DNA from: Microbacterium sp. 1.5R
GTDB taxonomy: Bacteria > Actinomycetota > Actinomycetes > Actinomycetales > Microbacteriaceae
NCBI RefSeq assembly: GCF_001889265.1
Contig: NZ_CP018151.1
Span: forward strand, 1,178,001 to 1,242,000
Length of the DNA stretch: 64,000 bases
Reading direction: 5' to 3'
The notes beneath the pieces were generated by a model that worked only from the letters and a program-made list of their open reading frames with translations, ran no database searches and was not told the DNA's origin. The number at the start of each line of letters is the position of its first letter. Positions within the stretch are counted from its first letter, which is position 1. The position numbers and the translations under genes are program-made. Below, one piece after another: positions 29,776 through 38,514 of this stretch.

Positions 29776-30096
29776 GTGACGTATGTGATCGCCCTCCCGT
29801 GCGTCGATGTCAAGGATCGCGCCTGCATCGACGAGTGCCCTGTTGACTGTATCTATGAGGGCGAACGCTCGCTGTACATCCACCCCGACGAATGCGTCGA
29901 CTGCGGCGCGTGCGAACCCGTCTGCCCCGTCGAGGCGATCTACTACGAAGACGACCTGCCCGACGAGTGGCAGGACTACTACAAGGCCAACGTCGAGTTC
30001 TTCGACGAGGTGGGCTCCCCGGGCGGTGCGGCCAAGGTCGGCGTCATCGCACACGATCACCCGATCATCGCCGCTCTCCCGCCGCAGGGCGAGTAG
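29776..30096 (+). CDS. fdxA: 7Fe ferredoxin
   Basis: A 106-residue ferredoxin that carries electrons in the cytosol. Cysteines at 9, 17, 21, 25, 40, 43, 46 and 50 give the patterns C-x7-C-x3-C-x3-C and C-x2-C-x2-C-x3-C-P of the [3Fe-4S][4Fe-4S] class. [20 protein letters not shown] is the FdxA signature, and the C-terminal extension is normal for actinobacterial FdxA. TAGACT (29764-29769) is 6 nt before GTG 29776, the spacing of a leaderless transcript. Followed 3 nt later by dapC, as in mycobacteria. Confidence 0.97.
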   Translation: MTYVIALPCVDVKDRACIDECPVDCIYEGERSLYIHPDECVDCGACEPVCPVEAIYYEDDLPDEWQDYYKANVEFFDEVGSPGGAAKVGVIAHDHPIIAALPPQGE

Positions 30097-30099
30097 TCC

Positions 30100-31212
30100 G
30101 TGAGTGTTCGCGATCTCGCCGACTACCCGTGGGATGCGGTCGTTCCCTACCGCGAACGCGCCGCGCGTCATCCGGACGGAATCGTCGACCTGTCGGTCGG
30201 TTCGCCCGTCGACCCGACGCCCGAGCTGATCCGCCGGGCACTGTCGGAGGCGACCGATGCGCACGCCTACCCTCAGACCGTCGGCACTCCCGCCCTTCGT
30301 GGGGCGATCGTCGAGTGGTACGCGCGGCGCAGGGGAGTGAGCGACCTGACCGTCGACAACGTCCTGCCCACCATCGGCTCGAAGGAGCTGGTGGCTCTGC
30401 TGCCGACTCTTCTGGGTCTGGGGGAGAGCGACATCGTGGTGCATCCCCGAATCGCCTACCCGACCTATGAGGTGGGTGCTCGCGTCGTGGGAGCGACCCC
30501 GCTGCCGTCCGACGATCCGACGGAGTGGCCTGACGGCACCAAGCTCATCTGGATTAACACGCCCGGGAATCCGGACGGCCGTACCTGGACCGTGGAGGAA
30601 CTGGCTGCTGCGGTCGAGCGGGCTCGAGAGCTGGGAGCCGTGCTCGCGAGCGACGAGTGCTACGCCGAGCTCGGCTGGGACGGCCGCTGGGCGACTGAGC
30701 CGATTCCGTCGATCCTCGATCCTCGCGTGACCGGTGGCAGCAGGGCGAATCTGCTCAGCGTCTACTCGCTCAGCAAGCAGTCGAATCTCGCCGGCTATCG
30801 TGCGGCATTCGTCGCAGGGTGTGCGCGCATCGTCGGCGAACTGCTCACCGCCCGCAAGCACCTGGGCCTGATGCCGCCAGAGCCGGTGCAGCACGCCATG
30901 GCAGTGGCGCTGGGCGATGACGAGCACGTCGCCGCTCAGAAGGCGCTCTACCGAGCGCGACGCGACATGCTGCGGCCTGCGCTCGAGGCGGCGGGGTTCC
31001 GGATCGACGGCTCGGAGGCCGGGCTCTACCTGTGGGCGACGGAGGGGCAGGACGCGTGGGCGAGCATCGAGCGGCTCGCCGATCTCGGCATCCTGGCGGG
31101 TCCCGGTCCGTTCTACGGTGAGTTCTCGACCCAGCACGTGCGACTGGCTCTGACGGCTCCCTCCGACAGGATCGCTGAGGGCGCGCGGCGTCTGCACGCA
31201 CAGGCCGTGTAG
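30100..31212 (+). CDS. dapC: N-succinyldiaminopimelate aminotransferase
   Basis: PLP enzyme that transaminates N-succinyl-2-amino-6-ketopimelate in the succinylase route to diaminopimelate and lysine. The 370-residue fold-type I aminotransferase carries Lys226 in YSLSKQSNLAGYR as the PLP-binding residue, plus NTPGNPDGR, SDECYAELGW and a C-terminal VRLALT arginine that would bind the substrate carboxylate. Assignment as DapC rather than another class I/II aminotransferase rests on adjacency to fdxA and on dapD and dapE lying 3.6-4.7 kb downstream. GTG start, 3 nt after the fdxA stop. Confidence 0.88.
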   Translation: MSVRDLADYPWDAVVPYRERAARHPDGIVDLSVGSPVDPTPELIRRALSEATDAHAYPQTVGTPALRGAIVEWYARRRGVSDLTVDNVLPTIGSKELVALLPTLLGLGESDIVVHPRIAYPTYEVGARVVGATPLPSDDPTEWPDGTKLIWINTPGNPDGRTWTVEELAAAVERARELGAVLASDECYAELGWDGRWATEPIPSILDPRVTGGSRANLLSVYSLSKQSNLAGYRAAFVAGCARIVGELLTARKHLGLMPPEPVQHAMAVALGDDEHVAAQKALYRARRDMLRPALEAAGFRIDGSEAGLYLWATEGQDAWASIERLADLGILAGPGPFYGEFSTQHVRLALTAPSDRIAEGARRLHAQAV

Positions 31213-31245
31213 GTTCTGGCCTCAGATCAGTGGTTCTTTTGTCGG

Positions 31246-31274
31246 TTGTCACAGTAGGCCTGTGTGCCTACTAG
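31246..31274 (+). promoter_or_regulatory. gltA promoter with an overlapping inverted repeat
   Basis: TTGTCA (31246-31251) and TACTAG (31269-31274) are 17 bp apart. AGTAGGC (31253-31259) and GCCTACT (31266-31272) form a perfect 7-bp inverted repeat across the spacer and into the -10 box. This is where a repressor of citrate synthase would bind; the regulator is not identifiable. Confidence 0.5.
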
Positions 31275-31380
31275 GCTGTAAAGGCGATTCGGTCGTGTAT
31301 CGACGATCTCGAACTGACCTGGTGCACAGCGCCGTGACATCGCCACATCCGACTTGATGAAGATCCATGAGGAGGCCCGC

Positions 31381-32676
31381 GTGAGCGCAGCGGCAGAGCA
31401 GCAGGCGACGGCGAAGCTGACGATCGGCGAGACGACCGCTGAATTCCCACTCGTGCGCGGCACGGCCGGCAACGACAGCATCGACTTCTCGACGCTGACG
31501 CGGCAGACGGGTTACACGGGACTCGACTACGGGTTCGTCAACACGGCGTCGACGAAGTCCGCGATCACGTTCATCGACGGAGACAAGGGCATCCTGCGCT
31601 ACCGCGGGTATCCGATCGAGCAGCTTGCCGGTTCGACGAGCTACCTCGAGGTCGCCTGGCTCCTCATCTACGGCGAGCTTCCCTCCGCCGCCGAGCTCGC
31701 CGAGTTCGACGAGAAGATCCGTCGGCACACACTGCTGCATGAAGACCTCAAGCGCTTCTTCTCGGCGCTTCCGCACACCGCGCACCCCATGTCGGTGCTG
31801 TCGTCTGCCGTCGCAGCCCTCTCGACCTACTACGAGGGTCAGACCGACCCGCACAACCCCGAGCACGTCGAGCTGAACATGATCCGGATGCTGGCCAAGC
31901 TGCCGGTCATCGCGGCGTATGCACACAAGAAGAGCATCGGCCAGGCGTTCCTGTACCCCGACAACTCGCTCGGCTTCGTCGAGAACTTCCTGAAGCTCAA
32001 CTTCGGCGTGCATTCCGAGGAGTATCAGGTCAACCCCGTGATGTCGAAGGCCCTCGAGCTGCTGCTGATCCTGCACGAGGACCACGAGCAGAACGCGTCG
32101 ACCTCGACTGTGCGTCTCGTCGGCTCGACGGGCGCGAACCAGTTCGCCTCGATCTCCGCCGGCATCCAGGCTCTCTCCGGCCCGCTGCACGGCGGTGCGA
32201 ACGAAGCCGTGCTCACCATGCTCGGGCAGATCCGCGATTCCGGTCAGAGCGTCTCGCGCTTCGTCGAGCGGGTGAAGAACAAGGAAGAGGGCGTGAAGCT
32301 GATGGGCTTCGGGCACCGGGTCTACAAGAACTACGACCCGCGCGCCAAGCTCGTCAAGGAGGCGGCGGGCGAGGTGCTCGCCGAGCTCGGCGTCACGGAT
32401 CCGCTGCTCGACCTCGCTCAGGAGCTCGAGGAGCTGGCTCTCGCCGACGATTACTTCAAGGAGCGTCGTCTCTACCCGAACGTCGACTTCTACACCGGCG
32501 TGATCTACAAGGCGATGGGCTTCCCGACGCGCATGTTCACCGTGCTGTTCGCGATCGGCCGTCTGCCCGGTTGGCTCGCACAGTGGCGCGAGCTGCAGCT
32601 CGACCCGCAGACCAAGATCGGTCGCCCGCAGCAGCTCTACACAGGATCTCCCGAGCGCACCTTCCAGACCCGCTGA
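31381..32676 (+). CDS. gltA: Citrate synthase
   Basis: Condenses acetyl-CoA and oxaloacetate at the entry to the citric acid cycle. The 431-residue type II-like enzyme has the catalytic histidines in GPLHGGANEAV and GFGHRVYKNYDPR and the aspartate in NVDFYTGVIY. ILRYRGYPIEQLA is the N-terminal family block. GTG 31381 is preferred because GAGGAGG lies 4-6 nt before it; an ATG 9 codons upstream is in frame but sits before that ribosome site. Preceded by its own promoter and followed 11 nt later by an SRPBCC gene. Confidence 0.97.
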   Translation: MSAAAEQQATAKLTIGETTAEFPLVRGTAGNDSIDFSTLTRQTGYTGLDYGFVNTASTKSAITFIDGDKGILRYRGYPIEQLAGSTSYLEVAWLLIYGELPSAAELAEFDEKIRRHTLLHEDLKRFFSALPHTAHPMSVLSSAVAALSTYYEGQTDPHNPEHVELNMIRMLAKLPVIAAYAHKKSIGQAFLYPDNSLGFVENFLKLNFGVHSEEYQVNPVMSKALELLLILHEDHEQNASTSTVRLVGSTGANQFASISAGIQALSGPLHGGANEAVLTMLGQIRDSGQSVSRFVERVKNKEEGVKLMGFGHRVYKNYDPRAKLVKEAAGEVLAELGVTDPLLDLAQELEELALADDYFKERRLYPNVDFYTGVIYKAMGFPTRMFTVLFAIGRLPGWLAQWRELQLDPQTKIGRPQQLYTGSPERTFQTR

Positions 32677-32687
32677 ATCGACTCGCG

Positions 32688-33158
32688 ATGCCTGTCGTGA
32701 GCGCGGAGGCCGTCGTGCCGGTGGATCCGGCGACGGCCTTCGCCGTCTCACAGACGACGGGTGCGATCCGACGCCGGTGGGATCCGTTCATCAGTGAGCA
32801 GCACTTCCTCGATGGCGCCGATGTCGCGGCCAAGGATGTGCGGACGTTCACCAGGCAGCGCTTCGGCTTGTCGATGGTGAGCCGGTATGTGTCCTACGCC
32901 CCGCCGAGGAACGTCGGGATGGTCATGGAGACCGGGCCGTGGTTCTTCACGAAGCTCGGCGGAGGCTGGCGGTTCACCGAGGTGCCTGAGGGCACGCTCG
33001 CCGTCTGGAAGTACAACTTCTCGTGTCAGCCGACCTGGCTCGCGCCGATCGCCGAGTGGATCGGCGCGCGGGTGCTCGGGTTCGAGATCCGTCGGCGCAT
33101 CGCCGGTTTCGCCCGAGGGTGCTCAGATCCGCAGGTGCTGGCCGCCGTTCGCGGCTGA
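32688..33158 (+). CDS. SRPBCC (START-like) family protein
   Basis: A 156-residue protein with the helix-grip ligand-binding fold: VSAEAVVPVDPATAFAVSQTTGAIRRRWDPF at the N terminus, a beta-rich middle (SRYVSYAPPRNVGMVMETGPW) and a long C-terminal helix ending FEIRRRIAGFARGC. Such proteins bind hydrophobic ligands or act as cyclases; no substrate can be named. It lies 11 nt after gltA, so it is probably co-transcribed, and faces a bidirectional terminator. Confidence 0.78.
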   Translation: MPVVSAEAVVPVDPATAFAVSQTTGAIRRRWDPFISEQHFLDGADVAAKDVRTFTRQRFGLSMVSRYVSYAPPRNVGMVMETGPWFFTKLGGGWRFTEVPEGTLAVWKYNFSCQPTWLAPIAEWIGARVLGFEIRRRIAGFARGCSDPQVLAAVRG

Positions 33159-33180
33159 CCTCGCGCAGGCGGGACGAAGA

Positions 33181-33219
33181 AGGCGGGTGCCCCGACGCTG
33201 AGCGTCGGCGCACCCGCCT
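33181..33219. terminator. Bidirectional terminator between SRPBCC gene and DEAD-box helicase
   Basis: A 10-bp outer stem (33181-33190 with 33210-33219) and a 7-bp inner stem (33192-33198 with 33202-33208), separated by one mismatch, lie between two convergent stops. Confidence 0.8.
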
Positions 33220-33233
33220 GTATGTCTCTCGGG

Positions 33234-34634
33234 TCAGCGGCCCTGCGAACCGCGACCACGGCCGCCCTGGCCGCCGGAGCGGGATCCGCCCTGGCCACCC
33301 TGACGGCTGCCGGCCGTGGCGCCCTGGCCGCCCTGGCCCGAGCGCGGACGACGGCTGCGGCGCGACGGCGGGTTGGCCGCTGAATTGCGCTCGCCACCGG
33401 CGGGGCGCTGCTTCGACGACTGACGCTGCTGCTGCTGGGGCTGAACCGGAGCCGGACGAACGTGCGGCGCACGCTCGGGGACGAGCTCGGTGACGGCGTT
33501 CGACGTGACGGGCTCGAGCGCGGCGGTGATCGACGCCTTGCGCAGGAGGTCCTTCACATCACGACGCTGCTCGGGGAGGACCACCGTGACGACGGTTCCC
33601 GCGGCTCCCGCACGGGCGGTGCGGCCGGAGCGGTGCAGGTATGCCTTGTGCTCCATGGGCGGGTCGACGTGGACGACGAGGTCGACGTTGTCGACGTGCA
33701 CGCCACGGGCGGCGACGTCGGTCGCGACGAGGACGCGCACGCCTCCGTCGGCGGGATCTGACGAGAAGGCGCCGAGGTTGCGCTCACGCGCGTTCTGCGA
33801 GAGGTTTCCGTGCAGATCGACAGCGGGGATGCCCGCCGCGGTCAGCTGCTTCGCGAGCTTCTTCGCCTGGTGCTTCGTGCGGGTGAAGAGGATGCGGCGA
33901 CCGGTGCCCGAGGCGAGCTCGCGCACGAGAGTGGTCTTGTTGTCGGTGGAATCGACGACGAGCACGCGGTGCGTCATCTCGCCGACGGGCACGCTCTCCT
34001 CGTCCACCTCGTGGCTCACGGCGTTCGAGAGGAACCGGCGGGCGAGGGTGTCGATGCCGCGGTCCAGCGTGGCGCTGAACAGCAGGCGCTGTCCGCCGGC
34101 GGGCGTGGCGGTGAGGATGCGGGTGACACCCGGCAGGAAGCCGAGGTCGGCCATGTGATCGGCCTCGTCGAGCACAGTCACCTCGACGGAGTCGAGCTGC
34201 ACGACCCGCTGCTTCATCAGGTCTTCGAGGCGGCCGGGGCACGCGACGACGATGTCGACGCCGTTGCGCATGGCCTGTTCCTGGGGACGCTGGCTGACGC
34301 CGCCGAACACGGTGGTGACGCGCAGGCCCTTCGCCTCGGCGAGGGGCGCGATGGTCGCGGCGATCTGGGTCGCGAGCTCACGGGTCGGAGCGAGGACGAG
34401 TCCTCGGGGGTGCCCGGGGCGGCTCTTGCGCGACGAGGCGGCGAGGCGGGCGACGAGGGGGAGCGCGAAGGCGATCGTCTTGCCGCTGCCGGTGCGGCCG
34501 CGGCCGAGGAGGTCGCGTCCGCCGAGCGAGTCGGGAAGCGTGTCGCGCTGAATCGCGAACGCCTCGGTCTTGCCGTCCTTCGCGAGGACGGCGGCGAGGT
34601 CGGCGGGCACGCCGAGATCGAGGAAGGAAGTCAT
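33234..34634 (-). CDS. DEAD-box RNA helicase
   Basis: ATP-dependent RNA helicase of 466 residues, active in RNA remodelling, ribosome assembly or decay. Motifs: FAIQRDTLP (Q motif), GRTGSGKT (I), APTRELATQ (Ia), VLDEADHM (II), FSATL (III), RILFTRT, ATDVAARGVH (V) and HRSGRTARAG (VI). The C-terminal 75 residues are Arg/Gly/Gln/Ser-rich, a typical low-complexity RNA-binding tail. A 227-bp gap separates it from dapD, leaving room for a long leader. It differs from the helicase at 50533-52056 in motif I and tail, so the genome has at least two. Confidence 0.94.
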   Translation of the reverse strand: MTSFLDLGVPADLAAVLAKDGKTEAFAIQRDTLPDSLGGRDLLGRGRTGSGKTIAFALPLVARLAASSRKSRPGHPRGLVLAPTRELATQIAATIAPLAEAKGLRVTTVFGGVSQRPQEQAMRNGVDIVVACPGRLEDLMKQRVVQLDSVEVTVLDEADHMADLGFLPGVTRILTATPAGGQRLLFSATLDRGIDTLARRFLSNAVSHEVDEESVPVGEMTHRVLVVDSTDNKTTLVRELASGTGRRILFTRTKHQAKKLAKQLTAAGIPAVDLHGNLSQNARERNLGAFSSDPADGGVRVLVATDVAARGVHVDNVDLVVHVDPPMEHKAYLHRSGRTARAGAAGTVVTVVLPEQRRDVKDLLRKASITAALEPVTSNAVTELVPERAPHVRPAPVQPQQQQRQSSKQRPAGGERNSAANPPSRRSRRPRSGQGGQGATAGSRQGGQGGSRSGGQGGRGRGSQGR

Positions 34635-34828
34635 GAAGTATCTCCGAGAAATGCACGCACGAGCCGAGGGGCCGGGTGCGGAAGGTGGGCGACGGCGCGG
34701 GATCGCGCATCGTTTCGCCGTTCGAAATGGCCAGAACCAGGCAAGTGGCGCGGGAGCGTGTCGACGACGCAGACGTCTCGCAGTGCGAGTGGCGTCACCG
34801 CGACACTATCACGGCAGTCCCGGAGAAG

Positions 34829-34850
34829 GCTGAGACGGCCCGCTCTCAGC
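34829..34850 (-). terminator. Weak terminator-like stem after dapD
   Basis: GCTGAGA and TCTCAGC form a perfect 7-bp stem on the minus strand 12 nt beyond the dapD stop, followed by CTTCTCC. The remaining part of the 34635-34861 gap holds no gene that I can support. Confidence 0.4.
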
Positions 34851-34861
34851 GAGTCGTGCGA

Positions 34862-35815
34862 TCAGGCGTGGAGTGCGTCGTTGAGGGTCACACCGACGCC
34901 GGCGCGCTGCACGGCTTCGACCGCGCCGCTCAGCGAGTTGCGGCGGAACAGCAGTCCGTCGCGTCCGGACAGCTCGGAACCCTTGGCGGTCTTCCTGCCG
35001 CCGTCAGGCGTCGCCGGGCCGTCGACCAGCACGACCTTCGTGCCGGCCGTCACGTACAGTCCGGCCTCGACGACGCAGTCATCGCCGAGCGAGATGCCGA
35101 TGCCCGCGTTGGCTCCCAGCAGCGTGCGTGCCCCGATGGAGACGCGGTGTGCGCCGCCGCCCGAGAGCGTGCCCATGATCGACGAGCCGCCGCCGATGTC
35201 GCTGCCGTCGCCCACCACGACGCCCTGGGAGATACGTCCTTCGACCATCGACGCACCGAGGGTGCCTGCGTTGAAGTTCACGAAGCCCTCGTGCATGACG
35301 GTCGTGCCGGGGGAGAGGTGCGCGCCCAGGCGGACGCGCGACGCATCTGCGATGCGCACACCGGCAGGCTGCACGTAGTCGGTGAGCCGGGGGAACTTGT
35401 CGAGCCCCTGAACCTGGATCCCTGAGCGCTGGAGCACGGGTCGAAGCCGCGCGGCATCCACGGGGTGCATGGGGCCGGCATTCGTCCACGCCACGTTCGG
35501 CAGATGCGCGAAGATGCCGTCGAGGTTGAGTTCGTTCGGTCGCACCAGGAGGTGCGACAGTGTGTGCAGCCGCAGATAGGCGTCAGCGGTCGAGGTCGGC
35601 GCCGCATCGAGATCGATCTGCAGCTGTACCGTCTGCACCGAGACGTTGCGACGTTCGTCCGGACCGGTGAACTCCTCGAGCGCCGCGAGCGCGGTGCCCG
35701 CGTCGTCGGCACCGGGCTCGACGGCCGTAACCTCGGGGAACCAGGCATCCAGTACGGTGCCGTCACCGGCGATCGTCGACAGTCCAGTACCCCACACGGT
35801 GCGCGCCTCAGTCAT
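34862..35815 (-). CDS. dapD: 2,3,4,5-Tetrahydropyridine-2,6-dicarboxylate N-succinyltransferase
   Basis: DapD adds succinate to tetrahydrodipicolinate, opening the succinylase branch of diaminopimelate synthesis. The 317-residue actinobacterial-type protein has a left-handed beta-helix built of hexapeptide turns ([26 protein letters not shown]) and an active-site block [29 protein letters not shown] 35815 has TACCGT exactly 6 nt upstream with GGAGGT between them. GGAGG one base from the ATG is too close to act as a ribosome site, so the transcript is probably leaderless. Divergent from dapE across 65 bp. Confidence 0.95.
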   Translation of the reverse strand: MTEARTVWGTGLSTIAGDGTVLDAWFPEVTAVEPGADDAGTALAALEEFTGPDERRNVSVQTVQLQIDLDAAPTSTADAYLRLHTLSHLLVRPNELNLDGIFAHLPNVAWTNAGPMHPVDAARLRPVLQRSGIQVQGLDKFPRLTDYVQPAGVRIADASRVRLGAHLSPGTTVMHEGFVNFNAGTLGASMVEGRISQGVVVGDGSDIGGGSSIMGTLSGGGAHRVSIGARTLLGANAGIGISLGDDCVVEAGLYVTAGTKVVLVDGPATPDGGRKTAKGSELSGRDGLLFRRNSLSGAVEAVQRAGVGVTLNDALHA

Positions 35816-35821
35816 ACCTCC

Positions 35822-35874
35822 ACGGTATCGCGACAGGCGACGAGGGATGGTCCAGATGTCGGGGTAAGTAGGCT
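35822..35874. promoter_or_regulatory. Divergent dapD/dapE promoters
   Basis: On the minus strand TACCGT (35827-35822) lies 6 nt from the dapD ATG; on the plus strand TAGGCT (35869-35874) lies 6 nt from the dapE ATG. Each is placed so that transcription would begin at the start codon. Clear -35 boxes are not visible for either. Confidence 0.6.
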
Positions 35875-35880
35875 GGGGGC

Positions 35881-36954
35881 ATGATGCTCGATCTGACCGC
35901 GTCCTCCGTCGACCTGACCCGTGCGATCTGCGACATCCCGAGCGTGTCGGGTGACGAGAAGGTGCTTGCGGATGCCATCGAGCAGGCGATCTCCGCGTAC
36001 CCCCATCTCGAGGTGATCCGCCACGGCAACACGATCGTCGCGCGCACCGATCTCGGGCGAGCGCAGCGGGTCGCGATCGCCGGACACATAGACACCGTGC
36101 CGATCAACGGCAACGTGCCGACGAAGGACGTCGAGATCGACGGCGTCGAGTACATCTGGGGCCGGGGAACCGTCGACATGAAGAGCGGCACCGCTGTGCA
36201 GCTGAAGCTCGCCGCCGAGCTCACCGAGCCCTCGGTCGACATCACCTGGATGTGGTACGACAACGAAGAGGTGGAGGCCTCGAAGAACGGGCTGGCGCTC
36301 CTCGCCGCGGTGCGGCCGGATCTCTTCCAGGCCGACTTCGCGATCCTCGGCGAGCCGTCCAACGGCGAGGTCGAGGGTGGCTGCAACGGCACGATGCGCG
36401 CGATCGTGCGCACCACCGGCGTGCGTGCGCACGCGGCACGTGCGTGGATCGGTGAGAACGCCATCCATCGGGCAGCCCCGATCCTCGCGCGCCTGGCCGA
36501 GTACCGTGCACGAGAGATCGCGGTCGACGGACTCCTGTATCGGGAGAGCATGAGCGCCGTGCGCATCACAGGCGGGGTCGCAGGCAACGTGATCCCCGAT
36601 GCCTGCGAGGTCGAGGTGAACTACCGGTTCGCTCCGAGCAAGTCGGCAGCAGATGCAGAAGCGCACATCCGCAACCTCCTCGCCGGCTTCGACGTGGAGA
36701 TCACGGACGCCGCAGAAGGCGCGCGGCCGGGCCTCGACGCGCCGATCGCCCAAGACTTCGTGGCCGCCGTCGGCGCCGAGCCTCGCCCGAAGTACGGCTG
36801 GACCGATGTCGCTCGGTTCTCCGCCCTCGGCATCCCCGCCGTGAACTACGGACCGGGAGACCCGCACCTCGCGCACCATGACGAGGAGCGCGTGCCGCTC
36901 GCGCAGATCGACGCCGTCGAGCGAGGACTGCGCGCATGGCTCAGCTCGCGCTGA
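35881..36954 (+). CDS. dapE: Succinyl-diaminopimelate desuccinylase
   Basis: Zinc hydrolase of the M20 family that removes succinate to give LL-diaminopimelate. The 357-residue protein has the metal ligands in [18 protein letters not shown] and [13 protein letters not shown], and a late histidine in [12 protein letters not shown]. The dimerisation domain lies at about residues 170-280. Transcription likely starts at the ATG (see TAGGCT at 35869-35874). The last 19 bp overlap the next gene's start, so the glycosyltransferase gene is probably co-transcribed. Confidence 0.96.
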   Translation: MMLDLTASSVDLTRAICDIPSVSGDEKVLADAIEQAISAYPHLEVIRHGNTIVARTDLGRAQRVAIAGHIDTVPINGNVPTKDVEIDGVEYIWGRGTVDMKSGTAVQLKLAAELTEPSVDITWMWYDNEEVEASKNGLALLAAVRPDLFQADFAILGEPSNGEVEGGCNGTMRAIVRTTGVRAHAARAWIGENAIHRAAPILARLAEYRAREIAVDGLLYRESMSAVRITGGVAGNVIPDACEVEVNYRFAPSKSAADAEAHIRNLLAGFDVEITDAAEGARPGLDAPIAQDFVAAVGAEPRPKYGWTDVARFSALGIPAVNYGPGDPHLAHHDEERVPLAQIDAVERGLRAWLSSR

Positions 36955-38153
36955 CCGCGACCCGCCGGTGGGCCGCAGCGCCACTGGCGCTGCGCGTGGC
37001 CCTGATCTACCTCGCCGCTCGCGCGGTGACGACCGCGATGATGATCGCGGCGGCGACGCAGTCGACATCGCTGTCGAGGTTCGGCGCAGAACCGGGCCTC
37101 GCCGATTTCATCGTCGGGTGGGACGCGCAGTGGTACTGGCTCGTCGCCGAAGAGGGATACCCCTCGGATCTGCCGCTCACCGAATCGGGTGACGTCGCTG
37201 AGAACGCCTGGGCGTTCATGCCGGTGTTCGCCTTCGCCGCCAAGGCGATCGGCTTCGTGTTCGGGTCCTGGGGGATGGGCGCCTTCCTGCTGTCATTCGT
37301 GGCCGGCTACCTCGCCTGTCTCGCGCTGCACCGATTGCTGCGCGATCGGATCGGCGCGCGTGCGGCGATGTGGGCGGTGGTGTTCTTCGCCTCCGGACCG
37401 ATCGCGGCGATGTTCCAGGTGGGGTACGCCGAGACCCTGTTCCTGCTGCTGCTCTTCCTGGCTCTCGATGCCACGGTGCGACGGAACTACGCATGGCTGT
37501 ATCTCCTCATCCCCGTGATGGCGTTCACCAGACCGGGGATTCTCGCGTTCGCGCTGTACCTGGGTCTGCACGGCATCCTCCGCTGGTGGCATCGCAGGGA
37601 TGATCCGCTCGCCCCGCGGGAGATCGTGCACATCGTGGCGCTCGGCGCACTCGCCACGGTCGCGGGCTTCTCGTGGCAGGTCATCGCCGGCGTCGTGACC
37701 GGCGATCCCGGTGCGTACCTGGCGACCGAGCTCTCCTGGCGTCGCAACTGGCTCGTGGGCGGTGTCGACGGGTTCGTGCCTTTCGAAGGGTGGGTCCAGG
37801 CATCCCAGTTCTGGTTCGGTCAGTGGGGACTCCCCGGCTCGTGGGGGCCGGTCGCCGTCGCGCTCCTGGTGGTGGCAGCGGGTGCCGCCCTGCTCTACGT
37901 GCCGCAGGTGCGTGCGATGGGTCCCGACCTGCGGCTGTGGAGCGCGAGTTACCTCCTCTACCTGCTCGCGGTGTTCTTCCCTCAGTCGAGCACCTTCCGG
38001 CTGCTGCTGCCCGTGAGCCCGATCTGGGGAGCACTCGCGGTGCCGCGCTCGCGCGTCTGGCGGCTCGGGGTCCTGGCCGTCTGCCTGCTGGGGCAGTGGC
38101 TGTGGATATTCCACATCTACGCCCTGGGGAACACCTTCTGGCAGGTGCCGTGA
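36936..38153 (+). CDS. Multi-pass membrane glycosyltransferase (mannosyltransferase PIG-V-like)
   Basis: A 405-residue membrane protein with about nine to ten hydrophobic helices. FIVGWDAQWYWLVAEEGYP near residue 60-78 carries the WDxxWY pattern of PIG-V/GT-C type mannosyltransferases, which use lipid-linked sugars on the outer membrane face. Further conserved features are GYAETLFLLLLFLALDA and LTRPGI-like AFTRPGIL. Overlaps dapE by 19 bp and follows the same promoter. The exact acceptor is unknown; a cell-envelope glycolipid or glycoprotein is inferred from the family. Confidence 0.75.
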   Translation: MAQLALTATRRWAAAPLALRVALIYLAARAVTTAMMIAAATQSTSLSRFGAEPGLADFIVGWDAQWYWLVAEEGYPSDLPLTESGDVAENAWAFMPVFAFAAKAIGFVFGSWGMGAFLLSFVAGYLACLALHRLLRDRIGARAAMWAVVFFASGPIAAMFQVGYAETLFLLLLFLALDATVRRNYAWLYLLIPVMAFTRPGILAFALYLGLHGILRWWHRRDDPLAPREIVHIVALGALATVAGFSWQVIAGVVTGDPGAYLATELSWRRNWLVGGVDGFVPFEGWVQASQFWFGQWGLPGSWGPVAVALLVVAAGAALLYVPQVRAMGPDLRLWSASYLLYLLAVFFPQSSTFRLLLPVSPIWGALAVPRSRVWRLGVLAVCLLGQWLWIFHIYALGNTFWQVP

Positions 38154-38249
38154 ATGTTAAGGCTTGATGCATTTCTTCATAGGGGACATCCAGGTTCCGG
38201 TAACACCCGATAAACTGATCGCATACCACCGGAGGAAAAGGAGCCCACG

Positions 38250-38423
38250 ATGGCAGCGATGAAGCCGAGGACCGGAGACGGACCCATGGAGGCCGTGAAA
38301 GAAGGGCGACTCATCATCGTGCGCGTCCCGCTCGAAGGCGGCGGCCGTTTGGTCGTCTCCGTGAACGACGCAGAGGCGAAGGAGCTTCACGACGTGCTGG
38401 CAGCCGTCGTGACGCCCGCCTGA
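38250..38423 (+). CDS. DUF3117 small conserved protein
   Basis: A 57-residue protein: MAAMKPRTGDGPMEAVKEG at the N terminus, then RLIIVRVPLEGGGRLVVSVN and DAEAKELHDVLAAVV. This matches the actinobacterial DUF3117 family in both length and sequence. Function is unknown. GGAGGAAAAGGAG lies 7 nt before the ATG, offering two overlapping ribosome sites. Possible -10 TAAACT at 38211-38216. Followed by a strong bidirectional terminator. Confidence 0.93.
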   Translation: MAAMKPRTGDGPMEAVKEGRLIIVRVPLEGGGRLVVSVNDAEAKELHDVLAAVVTPA

Positions 38424-38453
38424 TCGAACTCGAATTCGCGCACGCGGATTCAC

Positions 38454-38490
38454 GAAGAGGGCGACGGATCGATGATCCGTCGCCCTCTTC
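38454..38490. terminator. Bidirectional terminator between DUF3117 and the O-methyltransferase
   Basis: Perfect 17-bp arms (38454-38470 and 38474-38490) with a 3-nt loop lie between two convergent genes. Confidence 0.88.
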
Positions 38491-38514
38491 CGTCCGTTCA
38501 CGACGGTGTTCGGC

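Noticed and set aside
34635..34861. Small gene in the 227-bp gap between dapD and the DEAD-box helicase
   Set aside because: Short open frames exist on both strands, but none has a ribosome site, recognisable sequence or supporting context. It is more likely the helicase leader.
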